The notes under the pieces: model-generated
Told to the model about the DNA's origin: nothing
Databases searched by the model: none
What the model saw: the letters and a program-made list of their open reading frames with translations, nothing else
Translations under genes and position numbers: made by a program
Assembly: GCF_002902945.1 (NCBI RefSeq)
Contig: NZ_CP026103.1
Coordinates: forward strand, 1,674,001-1,738,000
Length of the DNA stretch: 64,000 nucleotides
Direction: 5' to 3'
Source of the DNA: Paraburkholderia caribensis
GTDB taxonomy: Bacteria; Pseudomonadota; Gammaproteobacteria; Burkholderiales; Burkholderiaceae
Shown: positions 9,578 through 18,430 of the stretch, in pieces
Layout of the letters: each line of letters opens with the position of its first letter
Position numbering within the stretch: the first letter of the stretch is position 1

Positions 9578-9908
9578 AGAGTCTGTCCGCATCAACCAGC
9601 CTGGTCTACCGTGCAGATTCGCACGAGGTATGCAAGCGGGATGCAGAACTGGAACCTGGAGTGTTAAACAGTAGTGCATGAGATGACGCATAAGTTGAAC
9701 GTGAAAATGCATGCATCGGCAACGCTTTGTCAAGAATCGCTTGCTCGGTGTCTCAGCGCATTAAAGCAAAACGACGTTCGTGCCGATAACACCGATGCGA
9801 CTATGCAGACGTCGTTGACGCTACACCAATGCAGTATCCCTCAAGGGGAGGTGCAAAGATGGCTGTTGGGCGGCAATGGCACAAAATAACTGTAACTGAG
9901 AGATCGAT
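9578..9908. other. Intergenic, no recognisable gene
   Basis: About 330 bases between the CdiA remnant and the lipoprotein. A 71-codon open frame (9674-9889, plus) is present but has no family features. GAGAG just before 9909 probably serves the lipoprotein start. Confidence 0.4.
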
Positions 9909-10394
9909 ATGAAAGTCATTGCTATCACTACTTCGCTCATCAGCGCCATGCTTCTCACGGCATGTGCCGGCAACCCGACGATGACGCAACTTCCGCCGGA
10001 TCGCGGCCATGATGTAACTGTCGCGCTTGCGAACGGCGTAAGCGACCTGCAGATTGACTCGGGAACTTTCAATATCTCCGACGAGGCGAAGAAGGAACTG
10101 CTTGGAGCGTTTCACACGGAGATGACGAAGATCGGCATCCCGGTCTCAGCAACGGGTGCGCCAGTGATACTGCGCGTGAGCGAATTCAAGACCCGCCCGG
10201 TGGCTGCTCGAATCCTTCTTGGCGTTTTGTCGGGAAGTGATCACATCAAGGGAACCGTGTCGGTCGCAGGAACCGGTTTTGATGTGTCAGACACGGGTAT
10301 CTCAGTCGTGGGTGGGCTGGGAGTGGTCGCGAGAAACGTGGGTACGCAAACCGCAGACGGCATCGGTCAACTCGCAGGCGTAGCGACGAAGTGA
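9909..10394 (+). CDS. Putative lipoprotein
   Basis: 161 aa. It has a signal sequence ending in the lipobox LLTAC (Cys at about residue 19), so the mature protein should be lipid-anchored. The rest has alternating beta-strand-like segments and a Gly/Val-rich C-terminal part (GISVVGGLGVVARNVGTQ), reminiscent of small DUF4410-type lipoproteins, but I do not recognise the family with certainty. It is an apparently intact gene among remnants, with no operon partner. Confidence 0.7.
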   Translation: MKVIAITTSLISAMLLTACAGNPTMTQLPPDRGHDVTVALANGVSDLQIDSGTFNISDEAKKELLGAFHTEMTKIGIPVSATGAPVILRVSEFKTRPVAARILLGVLSGSDHIKGTVSVAGTGFDVSDTGISVVGGLGVVARNVGTQTADGIGQLAGVATK

Positions 10395-10424
10395 GCCCGA
10401 CGGTGCACTGTCTCGGATCTCACT

Positions 10425-10686
10425 GATCCCTGGCAGGAGGTTTGGCTCTGCCCGGACGAGTTCGGCAACACTCTTCCCATATGCCTCTGCCCATGGACCG
10501 GGCGGAGATGCCGCCCGTGCCCTCAACGAGCTGGGTAGCGAATGGATATGGACGTTTTGGGCATTGTCACCTGCCGAGGCGATGTGCGTTTATTGCGAAC
10601 CCGTCGGCTACGGGAAGTACACGTCCCTATCCGAACAAGATCTCCTTCCATATCCGCAAGAGCGGTATGAGTGCAGGGTCGCGTAA
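10425..10686 (+). pseudogene. Frameshifted small gene, family unknown
   Basis: Two overlapping frames each look protein-like and complement each other. The first reads DPWQEVWLCPDEFGNTLPIC from 10425. The second, from about 10500 to the TAA at 10684-10686, contains ALNELGSEWIWTFWALSPAE and ends EQDLLPYPQERYECRVA. A frameshift near 10490 would join them into one protein of roughly 85 residues. No start codon is evident in the first frame. The family is not recognised. Confidence 0.35.
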
Positions 10687-10761
10687 TTGAACTGCAAGTG
10701 ATCGATGCTTACGCGTCGGCCCAGCGCCCTTGAGTCGGTCGGTGGGAGCCTCGGGAAATAG

Positions 10762-10779
10762 CCGGCCAAATTCGGCCGG
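10762..10779. repeat. Perfect 6-bp inverted repeat CCGGCC-N6-GGCCGG
   Basis: CCGGCC, spacer AAATTC, GGCCGG. It is a very stable short hairpin in a gene-poor stretch with no T-run after it, so a terminator role is uncertain. Confidence 0.6.
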
Positions 10780-10834
10780 TCGACGGCGCCGACACAATCC
10801 GCGACAATCGGACCGAAACAGTTTCGTTTTGCCT

Positions 10835-11091
10835 ATGTACTGCCCTTACTGCTCTGCACAGTTGGGCGACGCCTGTGGACGGGATCATTGTTCAGCATTT
10901 CCGTTCGAGATCAATTCGAGCAGCTTGCATTGAGCGCGGCAGTTCTGCCCTCGGGGAATATGCCGTAAAAGCTTGGAAAATGGTTTTGCCCCTGCTGTGG
11001 CAAGCAAACTGACGACCGATTTTGCGCAACGTGCGGCCGGGTGATTACAGTTCGGCTTGCGCGCGAATTGTTGGAGTTGAATCCGCACTGA
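10835..11091 (+). pseudogene. Broken zinc-ribbon protein gene
   Basis: The start reads MYCPYCSAQLGDACGRDHC, a zinc-ribbon N-terminus. After a frameshift near 10905 a different frame reads FEQLALSAAVLPSGNMP, then a TAA stop (about 10963), then KLGKWFCPCCGKQTDDRFCA and TCGRVITVRLARELLELNPH to the TGA. Two CxxC pairs lie in the 3' part. One frameshift plus one nonsense codon make the gene inactive as read. Its original role is unknown. Confidence 0.55.
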
Positions 11092-11145
11092 CGACTATAA
11101 AGCGATATTGATGATAAACCCTCGCTGCCTAATCGACCCATATCT

Positions 11146-11793
11146 TCATGGCAACTCGGATACGGCCTGGAACAGCTTCCGCTTCGTAGCAAATTTGTGC
11201 ATGAGGTGACGAGACTCTCTGCTACTTACCTTGCGACATCGAACGACCGATTTGCGAAGAATTGGGTGACTGCAGTGGGACGGGTTTTCCTTTTGCATGG
11301 GAGCGGCGCCCGAGGTAATCGCCGCGCCCGGTCGTGGGGCACTGGTCGGCCGCAAACAGCCGTTCAGCACCGGCGCCTCCATCGCCGACAATCCCAGCGT
11401 GACAACGAGTGGACGATTGAAGCCGACACACTGGTCGTCACGCGTTTCGCCAAGCAGCACGTGAGAAAACTGCAACGGCGTGAGATAGTCGGTGTCCGCC
11501 TTGTAGATCAACACATCACACTGACCTGAACGTAACGGATGATTGTCCGCATTGCCGTTGAGGACGGGCAACAACCACGCCGTGTCCGCGCCGGACTTGA
11601 ACGAAACGATATCGCCCGTGGCAACATCGAACGCTTGATCTCCGCCGTGATTGGTGTACAGGACGCTGATCGACTGTTCGATCAGGTCCGTGATTTGCAG
11701 CTTGTCGTGTTTGACGACCAGCACGTCGGCCCAGGCTGACGTAATGATTGTCGCAAGAAACGCGGCGGCGAGCGATGCAAGTCGAAAATTCAT
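11146..11793 (-). CDS. Exported hypothetical protein
   Basis: 215 aa with a convincing signal peptide (MNFRLASLAAAFLATIITSA, cleavage after AWA), so it is probably periplasmic or secreted. The body up to about residue 150 has beta-rich segments and two or three Cys; the C-terminal 60 residues are basic and low in family-like features and may be read-through beyond an older stop. No family is recognised. It lies 13 bases downstream of the truncated frame at 11807 and was probably its operon partner. Confidence 0.5.
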   Translation of the reverse strand: MNFRLASLAAAFLATIITSAWADVLVVKHDKLQITDLIEQSISVLYTNHGGDQAFDVATGDIVSFKSGADTAWLLPVLNGNADNHPLRSGQCDVLIYKADTDYLTPLQFSHVLLGETRDDQCVGFNRPLVVTLGLSAMEAPVLNGCLRPTSAPRPGAAITSGAAPMQKENPSHCSHPILRKSVVRCRKVSSRESRHLMHKFATKRKLFQAVSELP

Positions 11794-11806
11794 ACGTGGA
11801 TTTCAG

Positions 11807-11998
11807 TTAACGACGTTGAGACGTATAGTCCACGGTGACAGCAGTGGTCATGTTACCGTCATGCGGATTAAACGTCGTGTTGCGCCATGTCCACGTCGTC
11901 GCCCAGAAAACGTGCGATGTAGTGTGCATGCCCTGGCGCTCGAAAAAGCCGAAGCCGCCGCCGTTGACGAGCACCGATACGCGCCCAATAGCAGCGAA
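11807..11998 (-). pseudogene. 3' end of a gene truncated at an IS6 remnant
   Basis: The minus-strand frame ends in VSVLVNGGGFGFFERQGMHT, then TWTWRNTTFNPHDGNMTTAV and a stop at 11807. It runs upstream into sequence that on the plus strand becomes IS6 transposase from about 11999. Only the C-terminal 50-60 residues survive. The Gly/aromatic-rich text suggests an exported beta-rich protein, but the family is unknown. Confidence 0.4.
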
Positions 11999-12380
11999 GC
12001 GGTTTTTCGAGCGCGTGCTCGCTTCCTGTGGTGAAGTACTGCGCAAGATTGTCACGGATCAGCTACGCAGCTATCCGGCGGCGAAGGCCGACATCCCCGA
12101 ACTGACTGACGTCAGGCATATCTTCGTCAAGGCAGCGGCTCGCGTGAACAACCGCGCGGATAACAGCCATCAACCAACCCGCGAACGGAAGCATCGGATG
12201 CGCGGCTTTCGTGGCCGGAAACGTACCCAGGCTGTCCTGTCGAGCTTCGGACCGATCCGGCAACACTTTGCGCTCAAGCGACATCTGCTGCGCGCTTCGC
12301 TCTACCGCAAACAGCTTGGCGAGCGCTTTGCCAGGTGGCATCGCTTTACTGGGTTGGTCCATAATCCGTCTGCCGTCTGA
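11999..12380 (+). mobile_element. IS6-family transposase, C-terminal fragment
   Basis: About 127 codons match the C-terminal half of IS6-type DDE transposases: FFERVLASCGEVLRKIVTDQ, LRSYPAAKADIPELTDVRHI, then VNNRADNSHQPTRERKHRMR and FGPIRQHFALKRHLLRASLY, ending in a TGA at 12378-12380. The catalytic Glu is in the NSHQPTRERKHRMR region; the N-terminal zinc finger and first Asp are missing. The upstream edge coincides with the truncated gene on the minus strand, so the insertion or a later deletion created the junction. No terminal inverted repeats were found by eye. Confidence 0.8.
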
Positions 12381-12411
12381 GCAGACTCGCGCGAACTGTA
12401 CTTTCGCGTCG

Positions 12412-13617
12412 TCAGCGATTTAACTCGACAACGCCCGTGCAGCCAAGCTCATTCGCGAGCCGCACCATCATCGCATCGCAACGCGCAAGTTGTTCCAGCG
12501 TGACAAACTCGTCGGGCTTGTGTCCTTGATCCATGCTGCCGGGGCCGCACACTACCGCAGGAATGCCGGCGGCGTCGTACAACCCGCCTTCCGTACCGAA
12601 CGCCACGGTGCCGAACGCACGCGTTTCTGCCTGCACGCCGCTGATCGACGCGATCAGCCGCGCGCCGTCGCTGTCCGGGTCGGTGGCGAGTCCCGGATAG
12701 GCGTTGAGCTCCTCGAAACGAATGTCGGTATCCGGTTGCACCGCGCGCATTTTGGGCAAGAGCGTCTCGCTCGCATAGGTTTCGAGTTCCCGCGCCACGC
12801 TGCCTATGTCGAAGCCTGGCACCGCACGCACTTCGAAGTCGAAATCGCACTCGGCCGGCACGATATTGAGCGCGCGTCCGCCGCGAATCAGCCCCGCTTG
12901 CACGGTCGAAAACGGCGGGTCGAACCGATCGTCGCGATGCTCAGGATGCGCGAGCGTTTCGCCGATCTCCTCGAGTTTTCCGATCAAGCGCGACGCATAG
13001 TGAATGGCATTGACGCCATACGGCGCATACGCCGAATGACACGCCGCGCCGCGCACGCAGCAGCGCACCGCCATCTTCCCTTTATGGCCGAGCACCGGCT
13101 GCATCTCTGTCGGTTCGCCAATGATGCATACGCGCGGCCGAAGACCGCGCTCCTGCAATGCCGCCAACAACGGTCGTACGCCCACGCAACCAATCTCTTC
13201 GTCGTACGAAAACGCGAGATGTAGCGGCACCGCGAGCGATCCCGACCGGGCACGCTCGACGAACAGCGGCACGGCCGTCAGCACCGAGGCGAGATAGCCT
13301 TTCATGTCGGCGGTACCGCGTCCGTAGAGGCGACCGTCTCTCTCGGTGAGTTCGAACGGCGTGACAGTCCAGTTCTGTCCGTCCACGGGTACAACGTCGG
13401 TGTGTCCCGAGAGCACGATGCCGCCATCTTTCACCGGCCCAATCGTCGCGAAAAGATTGGCTTTCGTGCGCTCCGCGTCATAGAACAACTCACTCTCGAC
13501 GCCGACATCGCTCAAATAAGCCTGAATGAATTCGACGAGCGCGAGGTTCGAATCGCGGCTCACGGTCGGGAATCCCACCAGCTTCGCCAGCATGGCCTTG
13601 CTCGAAAGCGTATTCAT
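12412..13617 (-). CDS. argE: M20 peptidase, acetylornithine-deacetylase (ArgE) type
   Basis: 401 aa, M20A family. Metal-binding and catalytic motifs are present: SGHTDVVPVDGQ, GRGTADMKGYLA, SYDEEIGCVG (catalytic Glu-Glu) and GPGSMDQGHKPDEF near the C-terminus. It should hydrolyse an N-acyl amino acid or amine with two Zn or Co ions. The sequence resembles the ArgE subtype, but the setting next to a flavin monooxygenase and a polyamine-type importer suggests a catabolic role on another N-acyl compound rather than arginine synthesis. The symbol therefore marks homology only. Confidence 0.85.
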   Translation of the reverse strand: MNTLSSKAMLAKLVGFPTVSRDSNLALVEFIQAYLSDVGVESELFYDAERTKANLFATIGPVKDGGIVLSGHTDVVPVDGQNWTVTPFELTERDGRLYGRGTADMKGYLASVLTAVPLFVERARSGSLAVPLHLAFSYDEEIGCVGVRPLLAALQERGLRPRVCIIGEPTEMQPVLGHKGKMAVRCCVRGAACHSAYAPYGVNAIHYASRLIGKLEEIGETLAHPEHRDDRFDPPFSTVQAGLIRGGRALNIVPAECDFDFEVRAVPGFDIGSVARELETYASETLLPKMRAVQPDTDIRFEELNAYPGLATDPDSDGARLIASISGVQAETRAFGTVAFGTEGGLYDAAGIPAVVCGPGSMDQGHKPDEFVTLEQLARCDAMMVRLANELGCTGVVELNR

Positions 13618-13659
13618 CGCTTGATCCGAATAACAGGAGAGTGAGTTTTCATCCGCCCG

Positions 13660-14910
13660 TCACGCCTTTTGATACGCCAGGTAACTGCGCTGGAGTGCAA
13701 TGTGATCAGCAATGTATTTCGCGTCGTGCCACACGCCGTAGATAAACGACGAAGCACGATTGGTCAATTCTGGCAGACCCAAAAAGTACACACCGGTTTC
13801 CGCCGAAATGCCGCGCTTGTGGAACGGCATACCGTTTTCGTCGAAGGCGTCCACGTCCAGCCAGCTGAAATCGAACTTGAAACCCGTGGCCCAAAGAATC
13901 GTCTTCACGCCCGCCTTCGCGAGATCGAGTTGAAGAATCGGCTGCACGATACATGCGGGATTGTCGAGCAGATTCCACGCTTCGGGTTCAGGCGGCAGAT
14001 CAAGACCGTTACGCTCGACATAGGCATCGGCATCGCGCAGCACGTCGAAATAGGCCTCGTCGCCCTCGGCGATGTTCGCAGCGAGATCGTCGGCAATATG
14101 CAGCACGCCGTTCTCGTAGCCCTTCGTCAAACCGAGCACCGTGATGCCGCTGTGCGCGAGACGGCGAAAGTCCATCGTCTTGCCGCCGTCGTAGCCGCTC
14201 ACGGCGAACGCCACGTGCTTCTTCTTCGGCTTGATCTTGATCTCGTCCCACTTGCCGAGTACACCCAACCACCACACGTAGTCGCGGTCACGATACGAAC
14301 GCGGCGGACGGTAATGCTCGCCGATCGAGAGATACACGGTTCTGCCGCTCGCACGCAGTTCTTCCGCGATCTGCGAACCCGACGCGCCGCCGCCCACGAC
14401 CAGCACTGCGCCGTCTTCGAGTTGACCCGGATTTTTATACGCCGACGAATGAAGTTGCTGAATGCCTGCATCGGCGGGAACGATGTTCGGATATTGCGGC
14501 ACCTGAAATGGACCGGTCGCGGCCACCACGCGCTGCGCCTCGATCACGCCTTCCGAAGTCGCGATGATAAAGCCAGGCCGATTCTCGCAGCGCTTCACGT
14601 GCCTGACTTCCACGCCGGTACGCACTGGTGCCTTGATCATCTTCGCGTAATCCTCGAAGTATTGCGCCATGCGCTCCTTCGGCGGGAAGACGTCCGGGCC
14701 GACATCGTCGAATTCGAGGTTCGGAAAGCGGTCGTGCCACGCCGGGCCGTTGGCGACCAGCGAATCCCAGCGCTCCGAGCGCCAGCGTTCCGCCACGCGC
14801 TTGCGTTCAAGAACGATATGAGGGACGTTCATCTGCGTGAGGTGCTCGCTCATGGCAATTCCGGACTGTCCGGCGCCGATCACCAGCGTATCGATTGCTT
14901 CAACTGACAT
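13660..14910 (-). CDS. Flavin-containing monooxygenase-type NAD(P)/FAD oxidoreductase
   Basis: 416 aa. It has two Rossmann motifs: TLVIGAGQSGIAMSEHL at the N-terminus for FAD and VLVVGGGASGSQIAEELRAS in the middle for NAD(P)H, the FMO/YUCCA-like arrangement. Start chosen at MSVEAIDTLVIG; longer in-frame starts add about 100 residues without homology-like character, and the ribosome site is weak (CAGGG). It could oxygenate an N- or C-site of a small amine or acid taken up by the neighbouring importer. It is separated by 42 bases from the M20 gene on the same strand, so the two are probably co-transcribed. Confidence 0.85.
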   Translation of the reverse strand: MSVEAIDTLVIGAGQSGIAMSEHLTQMNVPHIVLERKRVAERWRSERWDSLVANGPAWHDRFPNLEFDDVGPDVFPPKERMAQYFEDYAKMIKAPVRTGVEVRHVKRCENRPGFIIATSEGVIEAQRVVAATGPFQVPQYPNIVPADAGIQQLHSSAYKNPGQLEDGAVLVVGGGASGSQIAEELRASGRTVYLSIGEHYRPPRSYRDRDYVWWLGVLGKWDEIKIKPKKKHVAFAVSGYDGGKTMDFRRLAHSGITVLGLTKGYENGVLHIADDLAANIAEGDEAYFDVLRDADAYVERNGLDLPPEPEAWNLLDNPACIVQPILQLDLAKAGVKTILWATGFKFDFSWLDVDAFDENGMPFHKRGISAETGVYFLGLPELTNRASSFIYGVWHDAKYIADHIALQRSYLAYQKA

Positions 14911-15176
14911 GTTTGACCCTGAAAGAGGACTGAGATTGAACAGGCGGTTCATTGGATGGGAAGTGTGCTCAAGGTCCGCGCCGCTGATAACCAGCATTTT
15001 TGAAGGCGAGACTTCGGAAAAACCAAAGAGGTCGCCCGGCGCTTCGCGCGCTCCTCCGTTTTTCCGACGCCTGCCCTCAAGATTCGCAAACGGCATCCGC
15101 TCGCTTTTCTCGTATCCTTCGATGCAAGTTTTTATCCGGTAACGCCACGCATCGAGCGCGCAGACAAAAGACTTCC

Positions 15177-16328
15177 ATGAAATCCGACGATTCCTCCGCA
15201 CGCAGTCCCGCCCGCCCATCGACGTCCGGCTCGCCGGTTGCCGTCAGCATGGAAGGCGTGGTCGCGAAGTACCGCGAGCAGACCATCCTGCACGATCTGT
15301 CGCTCAAAATCGGTCAAGGCGAATTCATCACGCTGCTCGGCCCCTCGGGTTGCGGCAAGACCACGCTGCTCAATCTGATTGCAGGCTTCACGCAGGCGAA
15401 TAATGGCGAGATCTTTATCGACGGCAATCTCGTCACCGACCTGCCACCGCACGAGCGCGAAATCGGCATCGTGTTCCAGAACTACGCGTTGTTTCCGCAC
15501 ATGGATGTCGCGCGCAATATCGGTTACGGGCTGCGCATGCGCGGCGTGCCGAACGCCGAAATCGCGCAGCGCGTGGAAGCGGCCATGCAGCTCGTCAAGC
15601 TGGGCGGGCTCGGCCATCGCAAGCCGCGCGAACTTTCGGGCGGCCAGCAGCAGCGCGTCGCGCTCGCACGCGCGCTGGTCATCAAGCCGAAGGTGCTTCT
15701 GCTCGACGAACCGTTCTCGGCGCTCGACAAGAGCCTGCGCGGCGCGATGCAGGTGGAGATTCGCGAGATCCAGCGCGAACTCGGCGTAACGACCGTGTTC
15801 GTCACGCACGATCAGGGCGAAGCGCTCAGCATGTCTGATCGCATCGCGGTGATGTCGCGCGGACGCATTTGCCAGATCGCCACGCCCGACGAGGTGTATC
15901 GCCGCCCGACCGATCCGTTCGTGGCGTCGTTCCTCGGCGACGTGAACATCCTGCCCTCGCATTTTCACGGCGAAGACGCCACGCATCTGCATCTGCGCCT
16001 CGGCGGTGGTATCGTGAGCCTGGAGCGCGAGCGCCTCGTGGGCGGGGAGCACGGCGGCGGCCGCATGGATATTTACGTGCGCCCCGAACATATTCACTTC
16101 GAGCCGCTGGGGGCGGATTCGGTGCTCACGGGCACCGTGGTCAATCACGTGTTCCAAGGCGACCACGTCGATACCTATGTCGATATAAACGTCGTCGCCG
16201 ACGGTTCCCAGCGCGTCATGGTGCGCACGTCAGGCCTCGATTCGATCGAGCGCTTCCCGATCGGCACGGTCACCGCGCTGGCGCTGCCGCCGCGCAACAT
16301 GACCGTATTCCCCGAAGCCACAGCTTGA
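15177..16328 (+). CDS. ABC transporter ATP-binding protein, PotA type
   Basis: 383 aa. Walker A (GPSGCGKTTLLNLIAGF), the ABC signature (ELSGGQQQRVALARAL), Walker B (VLLLDEPFSALD) and the switch His (VFVTHDQGEA) are all present, followed by a C-terminal TOBE-like domain. It is of the spermidine/putrescine or iron importer ATPase type. Its cognate permeases and binding protein are not adjacent but about 5 kb away on the other strand (20204-23027). It heads a plus-strand operon with four enzymes. The ATG at 15177 is preceded by only a weak ribosome site. Confidence 0.92.
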   Translation: MKSDDSSARSPARPSTSGSPVAVSMEGVVAKYREQTILHDLSLKIGQGEFITLLGPSGCGKTTLLNLIAGFTQANNGEIFIDGNLVTDLPPHEREIGIVFQNYALFPHMDVARNIGYGLRMRGVPNAEIAQRVEAAMQLVKLGGLGHRKPRELSGGQQQRVALARALVIKPKVLLLDEPFSALDKSLRGAMQVEIREIQRELGVTTVFVTHDQGEALSMSDRIAVMSRGRICQIATPDEVYRRPTDPFVASFLGDVNILPSHFHGEDATHLHLRLGGGIVSLERERLVGGEHGGGRMDIYVRPEHIHFEPLGADSVLTGTVVNHVFQGDHVDTYVDINVVADGSQRVMVRTSGLDSIERFPIGTVTALALPPRNMTVFPEATA

Positions 16329-16339
16329 ACGCGCCCGTC

Positions 16340-17335
16340 ATGATGATTCCACTTTCCATGCAAGCCGTCGTCGCCCGCGAACCGGGTGGCCCCGAAGTGC
16401 TCGCGCTCGCCGAGCGCGCCGTGCCTACGCCCGGCCCCGGTCAGGTGCTGCTACGCGTGCGCGCGGCGGGCGTCAACCGGCCCGACATCATGCAGCGCGA
16501 AGGCCGCGCCAAACCCGCGCCCGGCGCCACCGATGTGCTCGGTCTCGAAGCGTGCGGCGAAGTCGCCGCGTGCGGCGCCGGCGTGCACCGCTTCGCACCG
16601 GGCGCGCGCGTCATGGCACTGTTGCCCGGCGGCGGTTACGCGCCGTGGTGCCTCGCCGACGCGAATCACTGCCTGCCCGTGCCCGCCACGCTCGACGACG
16701 CTGAAGCCGCCGCGTTACCCGAAGGCCTGTTCACCATCTGGCACAACCTGTTCGAACTCGGCGCACTCAAGATGGGCGAAACCGTGCTGATTCACGGCGC
16801 GGCCGGCGGTATCGGCACCCTTGCGATTCGCATGGCGCACGCGGCGGGCGCGACCGTCATCGCCACGGCCGCACGCAGCGACCGGCTCGACACGCTGCGC
16901 GACATGGGCGCGGCGCTCGCGCTCTCTTATCGCGAGACCGACTTCGTCGCGGCATGCGACGAAGCCACTCAGGGGCGCGGCGTCGACGTCGTGCTCGACA
17001 TGGTCGGCGGTGATTACGTGCGCCGCAATCTCGACGCACTCGCATTTGGTGGACGTCATCTCAGCCTCTCGTTCCTGCAGGGCTCGCAAGTCAACATCGA
17101 ATTACTGACGCTCATGCAAAAGCAACTGAGCCTGCATTCGTCCACGCTGCGCCCGCAAGCCGACGAAGAAAAATCCCGTATGGCGCGCCTAATCGAGCGC
17201 CACGTGCTGCCACTCGTCGCCGACGGCCGCGTGCGTCCGCGTGTGCACCAACGCTTAGCGCTCGCCGAAGCTTCCGAAGCGCATCGTCTGCTCGAATGCG
17301 GCGACGTGTTCGGCAAACTGGCGCTCGTGCCATGA
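16340..17335 (+). CDS. NAD(P)H:quinone oxidoreductase-like MDR protein
   Basis: 331 aa, medium-chain dehydrogenase/reductase of the zinc-free quinone oxidoreductase (PIG3/Qor) class: GVNRPDIMQREGR near the N-terminus and the cofactor motif VLIHGAAGGIGTLAIRMA in the middle. There are no structural-zinc cysteines. It probably reduces an enone or quinone. Twelve bases separate it from the ATPase gene; a second ATG follows directly at 16343. It overlaps the GST gene by ATGA. Confidence 0.88.
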   Translation: MMIPLSMQAVVAREPGGPEVLALAERAVPTPGPGQVLLRVRAAGVNRPDIMQREGRAKPAPGATDVLGLEACGEVAACGAGVHRFAPGARVMALLPGGGYAPWCLADANHCLPVPATLDDAEAAALPEGLFTIWHNLFELGALKMGETVLIHGAAGGIGTLAIRMAHAAGATVIATAARSDRLDTLRDMGAALALSYRETDFVAACDEATQGRGVDVVLDMVGGDYVRRNLDALAFGGRHLSLSFLQGSQVNIELLTLMQKQLSLHSSTLRPQADEEKSRMARLIERHVLPLVADGRVRPRVHQRLALAEASEAHRLLECGDVFGKLALVP

Positions 17336-17958
17336 GCGACATGCAACTGCTCCACGCGCCCACTTCGCCCTATGTCCGCAAGGTCATGGTCAGCGCGCAC
17401 CTTTTGGGACTCGCCGAACGCATCGCGCTGCTGCCGAGCGCCGCGAATCCGATCGTACGCGACAGCCGCATTGCCGCGCACAATCCGCTCGCGAAAGTGC
17501 CCACGTTGATTCTCGCCAACGGGCACGCGCTCTACGACAGCCGCGTGATCTGCGAATATCTCGACAGTCTTGCGCCCGCCTACGGTTTGTTTCCGCAGAG
17601 CGGCCCGCTGCGTTGGCTCGCGCTTAGCCATCAAGCGCTCGGCGACGGCCTGCTCGACGCCGCCCTGCTAGCGCGCTACGAATACACGGCGCGCAAGGCC
17701 GAAAAACAATCGCACGACTGGCGCGCCGCGCAGTTGACGAAGGTACACGCGTGCCTTGCGGAGATTGAAAAAGACGCGCCCGCGCTCGCCACGGAACACC
17801 TCACCATCGGCGAAGTCACGCTCGGCTGCTCGCTGGGCTACCTTGACTTCCGCTTTCCTGAACTCGCATGGCGCGACGCCCATCCCGAATCGGCGCGCTG
17901 GCATGCTCAGGTTCACGCGCTGCCCGCCCTGCAAGTCACACTTCCTTACGAGCTTTGA
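17332..17958 (+). CDS. Glutathione S-transferase
   Basis: 208 aa. An N-terminal thioredoxin-fold domain (LLHAPTSPYVRKVMVSAHLL, then NPLAKVPTLIL and YDSRVICEYLD, with the cis-Pro and the Asp/Ser glutathione-binding turn) is followed by an all-helical C-terminal domain. It is coupled to the quinone oxidoreductase by an ATGA overlap. Within a catabolic operon a GST may isomerise or open a ring, or remove a halogen or ether group; the substrate cannot be told from sequence. Confidence 0.88.
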   Translation: MSDMQLLHAPTSPYVRKVMVSAHLLGLAERIALLPSAANPIVRDSRIAAHNPLAKVPTLILANGHALYDSRVICEYLDSLAPAYGLFPQSGPLRWLALSHQALGDGLLDAALLARYEYTARKAEKQSHDWRAAQLTKVHACLAEIEKDAPALATEHLTIGEVTLGCSLGYLDFRFPELAWRDAHPESARWHAQVHALPALQVTLPYEL

Positions 17959-17968
17959 ACGCACGCTC

Positions 17969-18430
17969 ATGACCGACATTTCTTCGACGCAAACCGTCTG
18001 GTTTCTGAACGGCCCCAACGCGAATCTCTACGGGCTCGACGCCAACCACGTGTATGGCAGCGACAGCTATCTCACGCTCAAGGCTCGCTGCGAAGGGAAG
18101 GCCGCCTCGCTCGGGCTCGCGCTAAATTTCGTGCAATCGAACTGGGAGGGCCAACTGGTCGACTGGATTCAGGAAGCGCGCGGCACGGCCAGCGGCATCA
18201 TCATCAACGCGGCGGGCCTGACCTATTCTTCCGTGCCCATTCTCGACGCGCTGCTGTCCTTCCCCGGAAAGATCGTTGAAGTGCATATGAGCAACATCTG
18301 GCGCCGCGAGAGCTTCCGGCATCACTCGTATATTTCGAAAGCCGCCGACGGCGTGATCGCCGGTTTGGGCGGCGACGGCTACGAGTTTGCCATCGAGGCC
18401 ATGTCCCGTTTGATCCAGCGCCCGGTATGA
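17969..18430 (+). CDS. Type II 3-dehydroquinase-like protein lacking the catalytic Arg
   Basis: 153 aa, the length and fold signature of AroQ: LNGPNANLYG, IIINAAGLTYSS, EVHMSNIWRRESFRHHSY and VIAGLGGDGYEFA. The catalytic Tyr (Tyr29), Asn80 and His106 are kept. In the active-site loop the usual G-x-R-E-P-x-x-Y-G reads GLDANHVYG, so the essential Arg is replaced by Asp24. It is therefore unlikely to be an ordinary shikimate enzyme and sits in a catabolic operon, 11 bases after the GST gene and overlapping the next dehydrogenase. It may act as a dehydratase or lyase on another substrate. Confidence 0.85.
   Translation: MTDISSTQTVWFLNGPNANLYGLDANHVYGSDSYLTLKARCEGKAASLGLALNFVQSNWEGQLVDWIQEARGTASGIIINAAGLTYSSVPILDALLSFPGKIVEVHMSNIWRRESFRHHSYISKAADGVIAGLGGDGYEFAIEAMSRLIQRPV

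Noticed and set aside
17969..18430. Ordinary shikimate-pathway aroQ
   Set aside because: The catalytic Arg is missing and the gene is embedded in a catabolic operon; a housekeeping role is unlikely.
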